Origin: UMGS1519 sp963621885
Lineage (GTDB): Bacteria > Actinomycetota > Coriobacteriia > Coriobacteriales > Eggerthellaceae
Direction: 5' to 3'
DNA length: 46,188 nucleotides
Assembly (NCBI GenBank): GCA_963621885.1
Contig: CAVFFT010000045.1
Location: 1-46,188 of the forward strand
Shown here one piece after another: positions 1 to 7,061 of this stretch (position 1 is the stretch's first letter; each line of letters begins with the position of its first letter). The position numbers and the translations under genes are program-made. A model generated the notes under the pieces. It searched no databases. It saw only the letters and a list, made by a program, of their open reading frames with translations, and was not told where the DNA came from.

Positions 1-222
1 TGGGACGAGCTGACCGCAGGCCGCGCGTTCGCGCAGTCCGACGCGCCCGCCCTCTCGCTGCTGTGCCAATGGCACAAGCTCGCGCAGCAGGCGCAGGACG
101 AGCTGGACAACTTCGGTAGCCAGACGGCCTATCAGAACGACGTGGGCGATTTGAAGGCGTTTCCGCAAATCGGGACGCTGAAAACATGCAGCGCCGAGAT
201 TCGGCAGCTGAACAAGCGATGA
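1..222 (+). CDS. Phage terminase small subunit, P27-like (3' part only)
   Basis: Reading frame open from base 1 to a TGA at 220-222, giving about 73 C-terminal residues; the start lies outside the window. The protein starts WDEL, has a helical Leu/Gln-rich middle, and ends with the pattern GDLKAFPQIGTLK followed by SAEIRQLNKR. This 'G-D-hK-x-h-PQI....K..S-EIR.L' ending is how many P27-family terminase small subunits finish; these bind phage DNA and help load it onto the large terminase. Family members usually run a few residues further (LNK-x-LGI), so the end may be slightly shortened. No large terminase, portal or other phage gene follows, so this looks like a phage remnant or the border of one. 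The call rests on motif recognition by eye. Confidence 0.5.
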   Translation, partial: WDELTAGRAFAQSDAPALSLLCQWHKLAQQAQDELDNFGSQTAYQNDVGDLKAFPQIGTLKTCSAEIRQLNKR

Positions 223-414
223 AGGCGAGACGGGCGAGCCCGAGGGGGATTCGGATCCGTGTTCTTCATCCCTGAGTGATTCCCGTTTTTGCCGCCATTG
301 GTTATGCTGACTCGTGCGAAACGACCGGTTGGGTGTATCGTGCGAGCGCGAAGCTGCTGGCTGAAACGGTCAGCATGTCGCATCATGAAAGCGTTAACGA
401 GCGAGAGGATTTGC

Positions 415-1317
415 GTGAATAGGGAGACTTACGACTTGCTCGTGCGCGAGACCGCCTGCTTTTACCAATTGAACGCGGCGTCGTTTTCCGCGACGCGCAA
501 GGCTCCCTGGACGGGGTGGAATCGCCTGTTCGAAGGATCCGCAGCGGACTTCGCGGGCACGTCTGACGCGGCGCGGACGTCTGATGTTGCTCGGACGGAC
601 TTTGCGTCCGCGCCTGACGTGACGCAATCGCGCGACGCGACACAAGCGTCTGACGCGCTCCGGACGAACTTAGCAAGCGCGCTTGACGCGGCGCAATTGC
701 CTGTTCGTGTGCTTGATGTGGCATGTGGCAATCTGCGTTTCGAGCGCTTCTTGCAGGAGCGTTTCCCGAATCGTACTCTGCGGATGGATGCACTGGACAA
801 CTGCGTGGCGCTTGCCAACGATTTGCCGCAAGGGGTTACGTTTCATGAATGCGACGTGCTTCAAGCGCTTGTGGAAGGAACCCTGAGCGATTGGCTGCCC
901 GGCGCGCGATATCAGCTGGTGGCGAGCTTCGGCTTCATGCATCACGTGCCCGGGCACGCGAATCGCGTCCGCTTGTTGCGCGAGCTGTGTTCACGCGTGG
1001 CGCCGGGCGGATTCGCCGCCTTCTCCTTCTGGCAATTCATGAAAGAGCCGGGTCTTGCCACCCGCGCGAAGGAGTCGACTGCGCAAGCCATTGAGGCGCT
1101 TGGCGTGAATGGCTTGCGTGCCGACGAGCTTGAATCGGGCGACTATTTGCTCGGTTGGCAGGGCGGGCATGAGGCCTTCCGCTATTGCCACTCGTTTGAC
1201 GACGCGGAGATTGACGCGCTTGTGAGCGACGCGGGCCTTGCGTCGCGCGTGGCGGATCGCTTCGAGGCGGATGGGCGCACGGGCAACCTGAACGCCTATC
1301 TTGTTATCGCGGAGTAG
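415..1317 (+). CDS. SAM-dependent class I methyltransferase with internal repeat insert
   Basis: About 300 residues. The GTG at 415 is chosen because GAGAGG at 403-408 sits 6 bases upstream and the product then begins VNRETYDLLVRET; an in-frame ATG at 385 lacks a ribosome site. The SAM-binding motif I is VLDVACGNLRF, followed by an acidic motif II (MDALDNC) and a motif IV-like YQLVASFGFMHHVPG, typical of the Methyltransf_11/25 type (compare Trm9-like and small-molecule methyltransferases). Substrate unknown. Between the N-terminal helix region and motif I lies a stretch of about 50 residues made of imperfect 6-residue units (TSDAAR, TSDVAR, SRDATQ, ASDALR), discussed as a finding. It stands alone between a phage fragment and a convergent murB. 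Confidence 0.75.
   Translation: MNRETYDLLVRETACFYQLNAASFSATRKAPWTGWNRLFEGSAADFAGTSDAARTSDVARTDFASAPDVTQSRDATQASDALRTNLASALDAAQLPVRVLDVACGNLRFERFLQERFPNRTLRMDALDNCVALANDLPQGVTFHECDVLQALVEGTLSDWLPGARYQLVASFGFMHHVPGHANRVRLLRELCSRVAPGGFAAFSFWQFMKEPGLATRAKESTAQAIEALGVNGLRADELESGDYLLGWQGGHEAFRYCHSFDDAEIDALVSDAGLASRVADRFEADGRTGNLNAYLVIAE
545..700 (+). repeat. Degenerate 18-bp tandem repeat inside the methyltransferase gene
   Basis: About eight imperfect 18-bp units, for example acgtctgacgcggcgcgg followed by acgtctgatgttgctcgg, encoding hexapeptides of the form (T/A/S)-(S/R)-D-(A/V)-x-(R/Q), with two units of the type T-(D/N)-(F/L)-A-S-A. The array keeps the reading frame and lies just before SAM motif I, so it should form a loop or linker rather than part of the Rossmann core. 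Confidence 0.7.
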
Positions 1318-1384
1318 GCGCGGGCTTTGTGACGGCGCCGCGGCTAAACCGGATTGGCTTCCGGGCGCTACGCCCTATTGCTCT

Positions 1385-2305
1385 CTACTCCTCGAAACCC
1401 CACAGGCGCACTTCGGTTTCAAGACGCACGCCCGCTGAAGCGTAAACCGCGTCCTGCACATCGTGGATGACCTGCAGCACATCCGCCGCTGTGGCGTTAT
1501 CCACATTCACGACGAAGCCCGCATGCTTTTTCGATACCATTGCGCCGCCAACACGGTGGCCCCGCATGCCTGCCTCGTCGATAAGCTTGCCGGCGAAATG
1601 GCCGGTCGGACGCTTGAAAGTGCTGCCGGCGCTCGGATACTCGAGCGGCTGCTTGTCGCGACGTCGCGTTTCCAAATCGGTCATCTTTGCCTGAATGCTT
1701 TCGGTATCCGCAGGTGCCAGGGCGATTGTCGCGCCCGTGACGATATAGCCCGCGTCCATCATCATGCTGCCCCGGTAGCGCCAGCGGGCGTCGGCGGCGC
1801 TTACGGTGACAAGCTCGCCGTCGGGAGTGAGGCATTCGACCGATTCCGCCACATCGCGGAATTCGCCGTCATAGGCGCCCGCATTCATGATTGCCGCGCC
1901 TCCCACAGAACCGGGAATGCCGCTGGCGAACTCGTATCCCGCAAGGCCGGCGGCAAGGGCAGCATCCGCCACCTGCTTGTTTGTGGCACCCGCCTGGGCG
2001 TGTATCTTCGTGTCGTCAATCTCCACGTGCGAAAACTCCGCTCCGATATGGATGACGATGCCGGGTAGTCCGGCGTCGGACACGAGAATATTGCTGCCGC
2101 AGCCAATGACATGCCACGGGGCGGCATGCCGCTTAGCAATCTTGATTAGGGTGACGATTTCGGTGGCGTCATGCACGTCAACGAAGAATTCCGCAGGGCC
2201 GCCAACGGCAAAACTTGTGTGTTTCGCCATCGGTTCATCACAAAGCACACGATCGACGGGAAAGCTTGTGCGCAGGTCATCCCTGAGAGTGCCGTTGGCC
2301 GTCAT
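1385..2305 (-). CDS. murB: UDP-N-acetylenolpyruvoylglucosamine reductase (MurB), stand-alone copy
   Basis: 306 residues. MurB is the FAD enzyme that reduces UDP-GlcNAc-enolpyruvate to UDP-MurNAc in the cytoplasm. Visible marks: FAD-binding GCGSN at 68-72, GIPGSVGG at 119-126 with the following NAGAYDGEF, RYRGS at 166-170, the SAGSTFKRP motif with the probable proton-donor Ser218, and the terminal glutamate motif LETEVRLWG (Glu298). The start at 2305 is preceded by GGAGA at 5 bases; the frame is open further upstream. The length is normal for the short MurB type with the GHFAGKLIDEAG/KKHAGFVVN signature. A second, clearly different MurB lies in the dcw cluster at 29314. This copy is divergent from the CapA-like gene and shares an 87-bp intergenic space with it. 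Confidence 0.93.
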   Translation of the reverse strand: MTANGTLRDDLRTSFPVDRVLCDEPMAKHTSFAVGGPAEFFVDVHDATEIVTLIKIAKRHAAPWHVIGCGSNILVSDAGLPGIVIHIGAEFSHVEIDDTKIHAQAGATNKQVADAALAAGLAGYEFASGIPGSVGGAAIMNAGAYDGEFRDVAESVECLTPDGELVTVSAADARWRYRGSMMMDAGYIVTGATIALAPADTESIQAKMTDLETRRRDKQPLEYPSAGSTFKRPTGHFAGKLIDEAGMRGHRVGGAMVSKKHAGFVVNVDNATAADVLQVIHDVQDAVYASAGVRLETEVRLWGFEE

Positions 2306-2392
2306 CAAAGTCTCCGTTCTGCTATTATGCGAACAGCGCAAACGCATTGTTGGCGCGTGTAATTACTGATGCTTTCAATATTAAGGAACCCC

Positions 2393-4504
2393 ATGCCAGA
2401 ACGCCACGAAAACGACTACGAAAACACGAGCGGCCAATGGGAAGAGACAAGCGAAGGGGGACGCGTGACCTATCGGGAACGCCGTTCGCCCCGTCAAGCC
2501 GCGCCGCAGGGCGCGCCGCGCACGCGTGAAGAATATCGACAGCCCTCTCGTTCGCAGGCACCGCGCAACGGGCATGCGACCGTTCCGCCGCGTCGTCCCT
2601 CGGAGGAGCGGCGGACCTATCGGGCGGATTCGTCTCATGCGGAAGACCCGCGCGCCAATCGTGCCCGTGCCGGATATGGCTCCGCGCCCGCTTCGGCGGG
2701 TGGCGCCGCGGCTGCCGCACAGCCGGGTCTCCTCGAGCCGGTTCTGCTTCTTGCCGTTATCGTGCTGGCCTTCATCAGCATCATCTCGAGTGTCGTGTCC
2801 TGCACATCGTCGCAGGGCGAAGAAATTACCCTCGAAAACACCGCTTCAGCGGCAGCTGCCAATGTTGAAGCGGCCGAAAAGACGACTGACGAAAACGGCA
2901 TCGTTCATGGCACGACGACGGATGGCGTGAACTTCACCATCGTGACTGCGACTGGTGCGCAGCAGACGACGACTTCAAGCGCCTCTTCTACTTCCAGTTC
3001 CACTGCGGAATCTTCGGATGCGACTTCCGACAGCGATACCACGGCAACTTCCGATAGCACGTCGAGCTCCGCTGCGGCGGTTGCGGGCTCTTCCACAACG
3101 GCGGCGACCACAAGCAGCGATTCCGTGAGCTTTGTGGCGGTTGGCTCCCAGCTTGCCGACGAGAACGTCCTCGCTCTCGCCGATGCCAACTCGGGGGAGA
3201 GCGGCGATAGCACCTACGACTTCACGCCGTTCTACAAAGAGGTGAAATCCTTCATCCAGCAGTCCGACCTGCGCTTGATCACGCAGGAGGGTCCGGTTGT
3301 TGGCGGCACCGGCAGCTATGAGGTTTCGGGATCTACGAATATCATCGCGCCGTCGGCGTGTGTCGATGCGATTGCGAATACGGGCTTCAATCTGGTTGAT
3401 GTGGCGACCGACCACAGCTATGACGCAGGCAACGATGGCATCACGAGCGGCCTTGCCTTGTGGGAGCAGCATCCCGAAATCGTGATCGGCGGCAGCTACG
3501 CCAGCCAGACCGACCGCGAGACGGTGCACATGATCGAATGCAACGGCATGCGTTTCGCCTTCCTTTCCTACACCTTCGGTGACGCGTCCTATAGCGACGT
3601 CTCCAAGGAGCCGAACAACTACTCGTCGGTTCCCTTCGTTCAGGAGGACGCCGAACAGGATATCGCGCGTGCCAAGCAGGTTGCCGATTGCGTCATCGTG
3701 AGCATGCATTGGGGCGACGAGAACGCTTCCGACCTGAATGATAACCAGCGCACCTGGGCGCAGTGGTTTGCCGACGAGGGCGTGGGCCTGGTCGTGGGCA
3801 CGCATTCGCACACCATCCAGCCGGTCCAGTACTTCACCTCCTCTTCGGGGAACAAGGTGCCGGTCGTGTTTGGCCTGGGCGACTTCATCACGGGTTCCAC
3901 CACGACTGATTCGCTGCTGTCCGGCATCTTCTCCTGCGATTTCGTGAGGGGAAGCGATGGCACGGTGACCGCAGAGAATCTCGAGTGGCATCCGAGCACG
4001 ATGTGGAGTGACGATTCCGGCGATACCTATGTGCGCCTGCTGGAGAACCTCTCCGTTGATCAGATCAATGCGAACGCGCGCGTGACGGATACGACGGACA
4101 TCTTCACGCAGATGTACACGAAGACGAATTCGACCATCACTCAGATTTCGGTTGATTGGGGTTCCGACGCCGATACGAAGGCAAGCACGGCAAGCGGAAG
4201 CTCGTCTGCAAGCTCCAGCTCGTCAAGCTCCACGACGACGACCGATACCACCACCACGACCGACACGAGCACCGATAGCGATACCAGCAGCTATGTCGAT
4301 GAGGATGGCGACGGTTACGACGACAACACCGGCGAGTATTTCGGTGGCTACGATACGTCTGACGACAGCGATTCCAGCGGTTACACCGACGAGGATGGCG
4401 ACGGTTACGACGACAACACCGGCGAATACTTCGGTGGCTCTGACGACACCTCGGATGAGAGCGACTATAGCGATTACAGCGATGACGAAGACAGCTATTA
4501 CTAA
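2393..4504 (+). CDS. CapA-family (PGA_cap) membrane-anchored protein with Ser/Thr-rich linkers
   Basis: 703 residues; start at 2393 with AAGGA 5 bases upstream. Order: a basic disordered cytoplasmic N-terminus (about 1-110), one transmembrane helix (about 113-137, LLEPVLLLAVIVLAF), a Ser/Thr/Asp-rich extracytoplasmic linker to about 243, a CapA/PgsA-like domain (about 244-520), then a second Ser/Thr-rich linker and an acidic tail with two copies of DEDGDGYDDNTGEYFGG. The domain shows DVATDHSYDAGNDG, SMHWGDEN and GTHSHTIQPVQYF, which match the family pattern (N..DyG, HWG.E, G.H.H..Q). The expected GD of the first metal motif reads AVGSQLAD, so the usual Asp is Ser. CapA proteins act in capsule or poly-gamma-glutamate export; here the role is unknown and the tail suggests calcium-binding or wall-associated display. 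A terminator follows. Confidence 0.8.
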   Translation: MPERHENDYENTSGQWEETSEGGRVTYRERRSPRQAAPQGAPRTREEYRQPSRSQAPRNGHATVPPRRPSEERRTYRADSSHAEDPRANRARAGYGSAPASAGGAAAAAQPGLLEPVLLLAVIVLAFISIISSVVSCTSSQGEEITLENTASAAAANVEAAEKTTDENGIVHGTTTDGVNFTIVTATGAQQTTTSSASSTSSSTAESSDATSDSDTTATSDSTSSSAAAVAGSSTTAATTSSDSVSFVAVGSQLADENVLALADANSGESGDSTYDFTPFYKEVKSFIQQSDLRLITQEGPVVGGTGSYEVSGSTNIIAPSACVDAIANTGFNLVDVATDHSYDAGNDGITSGLALWEQHPEIVIGGSYASQTDRETVHMIECNGMRFAFLSYTFGDASYSDVSKEPNNYSSVPFVQEDAEQDIARAKQVADCVIVSMHWGDENASDLNDNQRTWAQWFADEGVGLVVGTHSHTIQPVQYFTSSSGNKVPVVFGLGDFITGSTTTDSLLSGIFSCDFVRGSDGTVTAENLEWHPSTMWSDDSGDTYVRLLENLSVDQINANARVTDTTDIFTQMYTKTNSTITQISVDWGSDADTKASTASGSSSASSSSSSSTTTTDTTTTTDTSTDSDTSSYVDEDGDGYDDNTGEYFGGYDTSDDSDSSGYTDEDGDGYDDNTGEYFGGSDDTSDESDYSDYSDDEDSYY
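4298..4438 (+). repeat. Duplicated 51-bp segment in the CapA-like gene tail
   Basis: Two near-identical 51-bp copies (4298-4348 and 4388-4438), offset 90 bp, each encoding DEDGDGYDDNTGEYFGG. D-x-D-G-D-G-x-x-D is the pattern of EF-hand-like or thrombospondin type 3 calcium loops. The copies differ only at a few third positions. Confidence 0.85.
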
Positions 4505-4528
4505 GAGCTTGTGTTAGCTGCGATAGGG

Positions 4529-4561
4529 AGGCGCGTGCCGCATGAGCGGTGCGCGCCTTTT
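4529..4561 (+). terminator. Rho-independent terminator after the CapA-like gene
   Basis: A 13-bp stem, aggcgcgtgccgc (4529-4541) paired with gcggtgcgcgcct (4546-4558) with one G-U, an ATGA loop and a short T run ending at 4561. It lies 25 bp past the CapA-like stop codon. Confidence 0.8.
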
Positions 4562-4582
4562 CATTTTGTGAGTGCGATTTGA

Positions 4583-4637
4583 GTGAACGGGAAGTCGCGC
4601 CATAAGGTGAACGGGAAGTCGCGCCGGAACGCGACTT
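4583..4637. repeat. 19-bp direct repeat followed by hairpin
   Basis: The 19-mer gtgaacgggaagtcgcgcc occurs at 4583-4601 and again at 4607-4625. The second copy also pairs with cgcgactt at 4630-4637 (stem aagtcgcg, 4616-4623), forming a hairpin. Non-coding; between two convergent transcription units. Confidence 0.7.
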
Positions 4638-4729
4638 GCCTAAACGGGCGCACGAATAAAAGAGGTTGCAAGCGCGCGGGTCGACAGCGCGGGCTAACAG
4701 CACGTGCTGCCTGCGACCATATGCAATGA

Positions 4730-4768
4730 AAGAGAAACGAAACGGGCGACGTTTCAAACGCCGCCCGT
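4730..4768 (-). terminator. Terminator of the 4773-5072 gene
   Basis: On the minus strand a 13-bp stem (4756-4768 pairing with 4742-4754, one G-U, one-base to three-base loop) is followed by the T-rich tail ttcgtttctcttt. It begins 5 bp after the stop codon of the small gene. Confidence 0.75.
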
Positions 4769-4772
4769 GCTG

Positions 4773-5072
4773 TTAGTTCATGCGAGAACCGGTGATATCG
4801 AAAGTGCCGCGATCGGTGGCGCAGGTCGCTTTCAGCAGATCGCCTGCAATAAGGCCGTCGATACGATAATTCACGCGCCCAATGAGATAGAGGTTCACGG
4901 CTCCATTCAGTGTGAATTCGTCGCCATTGACACTGCCCTGGCGCCGCACGCTGCCGATATTGTCAAAGACAAAATTGGCGTTGACCGTGTTGCCTGAGGG
5001 GGAGAGGACCACCGCTCCATCGTGAATGGCCTCGGGGGTGCGCATGCTGATGCGATACGTTCCGTCAATCAT
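4773..5072 (-). CDS. Small protein of unknown function (paralogue of 8210-8515)
   Basis: 99 residues. The ATG at 5072 is chosen over one at 5090 because AGGA stands 8 bases upstream and the product then starts MIDGTYRI, matching the start of its paralogue (MVDGIYNV). No signal peptide or membrane segment. Alternating polar and hydrophobic residues with regularly spaced glycines suggest an all-beta, lipocalin-like or small barrel fold. Residues shared with the paralogue follow the pattern M(I/V)DG-Y-(I/V)-(K/R)TP-G-L-GD-EFT-G-G-Y-G-G-L-A-T-RGTF-I-G-R. I do not recognise a named family; similar K-T-P-x-G beta-repeat proteins occur in anaerobes, but that is recollection, not a search. It has its own promoter and terminator, so it is probably monocistronic. 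Confidence 0.75.
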   Translation of the reverse strand: MIDGTYRISMRTPEAIHDGAVVLSPSGNTVNANFVFDNIGSVRRQGSVNGDEFTLNGAVNLYLIGRVNYRIDGLIAGDLLKATCATDRGTFDITGSRMN

Positions 5073-5372
5073 GAGCCTGTTCCTTTTCATTCTGTGTTTG
5101 CCCTGCGATTGATGCTGTCATAATACAGTATCTTGTGGTTTGCACAAGAGTGAGCTGGAAAAAGGTGATTTACCTCTCATATCTTGTGTCTATTGGTATG
5201 GGATATGCGGTAAACGGCGGGCGCGAGCCGTCATGGGAACAAGGGGCGGGCGGCCGCGAGTCGTCATGGGAACGGCCTGAGCTGTCGCATTTCTGGTTTT
5301 GCTTCCCTTATTGCTGCGTCACGGGCGGACCTATGGTAAAACTTCCCCGGAATCCAACAAAGGAGGATGGTA
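5073..5372. other. Divergent intergenic region before the pyrophosphatase gene
   Basis: Holds the minus-strand promoter at 5120-5147. It also has an imperfect duplication: cgagccgtcatgggaac (about 5223-5239) recurs as cgagtcgtcatgggaac (about 5257-5273) across a GC-rich ggggcgggcggccg spacer. I see no convincing -10/-35 for the plus-strand gene. Confidence 0.5.
5120..5147 (-). promoter_or_regulatory. Predicted sigma-70-type promoter for the 4773-5072 gene
   Basis: Minus-strand TTGTGC (5142-5147), 16-bp spacer, TATTAT (5120-5125). The -10 lies about 47 bp from the chosen start codon. Confidence 0.6.
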
Positions 5373-6737
5373 ATGGCGGCTCCCATATTGGTTTTGGGAC
5401 ACAAGAATCCTGATAATGATGCGATCAGCGCGGCAATTGGCTACGCGTGGTTGAAGAACGAGCTCGAGAAGCGAAACGTCGCGGATCCCGATGCTCGCCG
5501 CGTGTATGTTCCCGCGCGTCTGGGCCCGCTTCCCGCGGAGACGGCGGGCGTGCTTAATAAATGGGGTGTCGAGACCCCGCGCATCATCAACAACCTTTAT
5601 GCGCGTGTCTCCGATGTCATGACGCCGAACCCCTATTGCGTCACGACCGAATCGACTCTTCTGCAGGTCGCGCGCCTGCTGCGCAAGTACAACGTGCGTG
5701 CGCTGGTGGTGACGGATGCCGACGGCCGCTATAAGGGTCTTGTGTCGGTGCGGATGATCGCCGAGCGCTACATCGCGGCAACCGAGCAGATGGAGGAAGG
5801 CTACTCCCAGATGGCGGTTGCGGCCGACCTTATCGCCTCGCTCGATCAGCATGTTGACGAGATTCTCGAGTCGGATGTTCTGCGTCTTGATGCCGATGCG
5901 CGTCTCGATGAAGCGACAGTCGACCTGATGAACAGCCCCTTGCGTGAAGCGGTGGTTCTTGACGAGGACGAAAAGCCCATCGGCATTCTCACGCGTTCCG
6001 ATGTCGCGGTGCGTCCGCGTCGTCAGGTGGTTCTTGTCGACCACAACGAAACGCGTCAGGCGGCAGGTGGCATCGAGGAGGCCGACATCCTCGAGATCAT
6101 CGACCACCATCGCATTGCCGACATTTCCACGCTGTCGCCCATTCGCTTCATCAATCTGCCGGTTGGCTCGACCGCGACCATCGTCGCGCTTGAATGCCAG
6201 CGTCTGGGCATCAATCCGCCCAAGTCGATCGCGGCGGTTCTGCTTTCCGCGGTCATGACCGACACCATCATTCTGAAGTCGCCCACGGCAACGGAAATCG
6301 ACAAGCAGGTCGTCGATTATCTTGCGGGCATTCTCGGTGTCGACGCGACGGCCTTTGGTGTCGAGGTGTTCGCTTTCCGTGGCGGCGATGACGATATGCC
6401 CATTGACGAGCTCGTTTCCGCCGACTCGAAAGAATTCCCCTACAACGACGGGGTTGTCCTTATCGCGCAGCACGAGACGACGAATCTTGATTCGGTAATG
6501 ACCCGCGAAGAGGAAATGCGCGAATACCTGCGCAAACTCGTTGCCGATCACGGTTATGCCTGTGCCCTTCTCATGGTGACCGATATCATCAAGGAGGGAA
6601 GCCAGTTCATTTGCGAAGGCGACCGCCGTATCGTGAACCGCGCCTTTGGTATCAGCTGCTCGGGTGAGGGCGGCACGTGGATGCCGGGCGTTCTTTCGCG
6701 CAAGAAGCAGGTGGCAGCTCGCATTCTGGAGGCGTAA
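5373..6737 (+). CDS. ppaC: Manganese-dependent (family II) inorganic pyrophosphatase with CBS domains
   Basis: 454 residues; ATG at 5373 with a perfect AGGAGG 6 bases upstream (an ATG at 5367 would abut the ribosome site). The N-terminal DHH phosphoesterase half has the metal motifs GHKNPDND (His10, Asp14, Asp16), then a CBS pair inserted at about 82-205 (VMTPNPYCVTTES and VLRLDADARLDEA), then VDHNE (Asp223-His224), IDHHR (Asp244-His245-His246), and a DHHA2 C-terminal half ending SRKKQ, which binds substrate. It hydrolyses pyrophosphate to two phosphates in the cytosol. In characterised CBS-PPases the insert binds AMP, ADP or ATP and adjusts activity; no DRTGG domain is seen between the CBS domains, so this is the shorter form. 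A good terminator follows. Confidence 0.93.
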   Translation: MAAPILVLGHKNPDNDAISAAIGYAWLKNELEKRNVADPDARRVYVPARLGPLPAETAGVLNKWGVETPRIINNLYARVSDVMTPNPYCVTTESTLLQVARLLRKYNVRALVVTDADGRYKGLVSVRMIAERYIAATEQMEEGYSQMAVAADLIASLDQHVDEILESDVLRLDADARLDEATVDLMNSPLREAVVLDEDEKPIGILTRSDVAVRPRRQVVLVDHNETRQAAGGIEEADILEIIDHHRIADISTLSPIRFINLPVGSTATIVALECQRLGINPPKSIAAVLLSAVMTDTIILKSPTATEIDKQVVDYLAGILGVDATAFGVEVFAFRGGDDDMPIDELVSADSKEFPYNDGVVLIAQHETTNLDSVMTREEEMREYLRKLVADHGYACALLMVTDIIKEGSQFICEGDRRIVNRAFGISCSGEGGTWMPGVLSRKKQVAARILEA

Positions 6738-6804
6738 TCGCGAGCGCTTCTGGACTGCTGCGTTTGGCGCTTTAGCCACGCGCATTATTGCTTAGGCTCA
6801 ATGG

Positions 6805-6839
6805 AAAGGCATCAGCAATCATCAAGCTGATGCCTTTTT
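6805..6839 (+). terminator. Terminator after the pyrophosphatase gene
   Basis: Perfect 12-bp stem aaaggcatcagc (6805-6816) with gctgatgccttt (6826-6837), 9-base loop, T run. Confidence 0.85.
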
Positions 6840-6960
6840 CTTGCTTAGCCACGCTTCACAATCCGGAAGGCTCGAATCCGTAATCGCGAGTGTGGTGCCT
6901 TGACGCGCCCCGCCGCCGATAGGCGGCATCTAGCGGCGCGGCTCACCAACCTTGGGTGCA

Positions 6961-7026
6961 ATCTCGCAGCGTTGCCTGCCGCCGATGGGTGGCATCTCGC
7001 AGCGTTGCCTGCCGCCGATGGGTGGC
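6961..7026. repeat. 33-bp tandem repeat (two exact units with decayed flanks)
   Basis: Two identical 33-bp units (6961-6993 and 6994-7026), each containing gcctgccgccgatgggtggc. Decayed partial copies lie on both sides (gccgccgataggcggcatc at about 6911-6930 and atccagcagcgcg after 7027). The array abuts the 3' end of the flavin oxidoreductase gene at 7062. The repeat is readable as 11-residue units on the minus strand but has no start or ribosome site. Confidence 0.85.
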
Positions 7027-7061
7027 ATCCAGCAGCGCGCCCCGCGACCCTGAGGCGTAAT

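Noticed and set aside
6900..7060. Possible CRISPR array
   Set aside because: The copies are contiguous 33-bp tandem units without unique spacers, and there are no cas genes.
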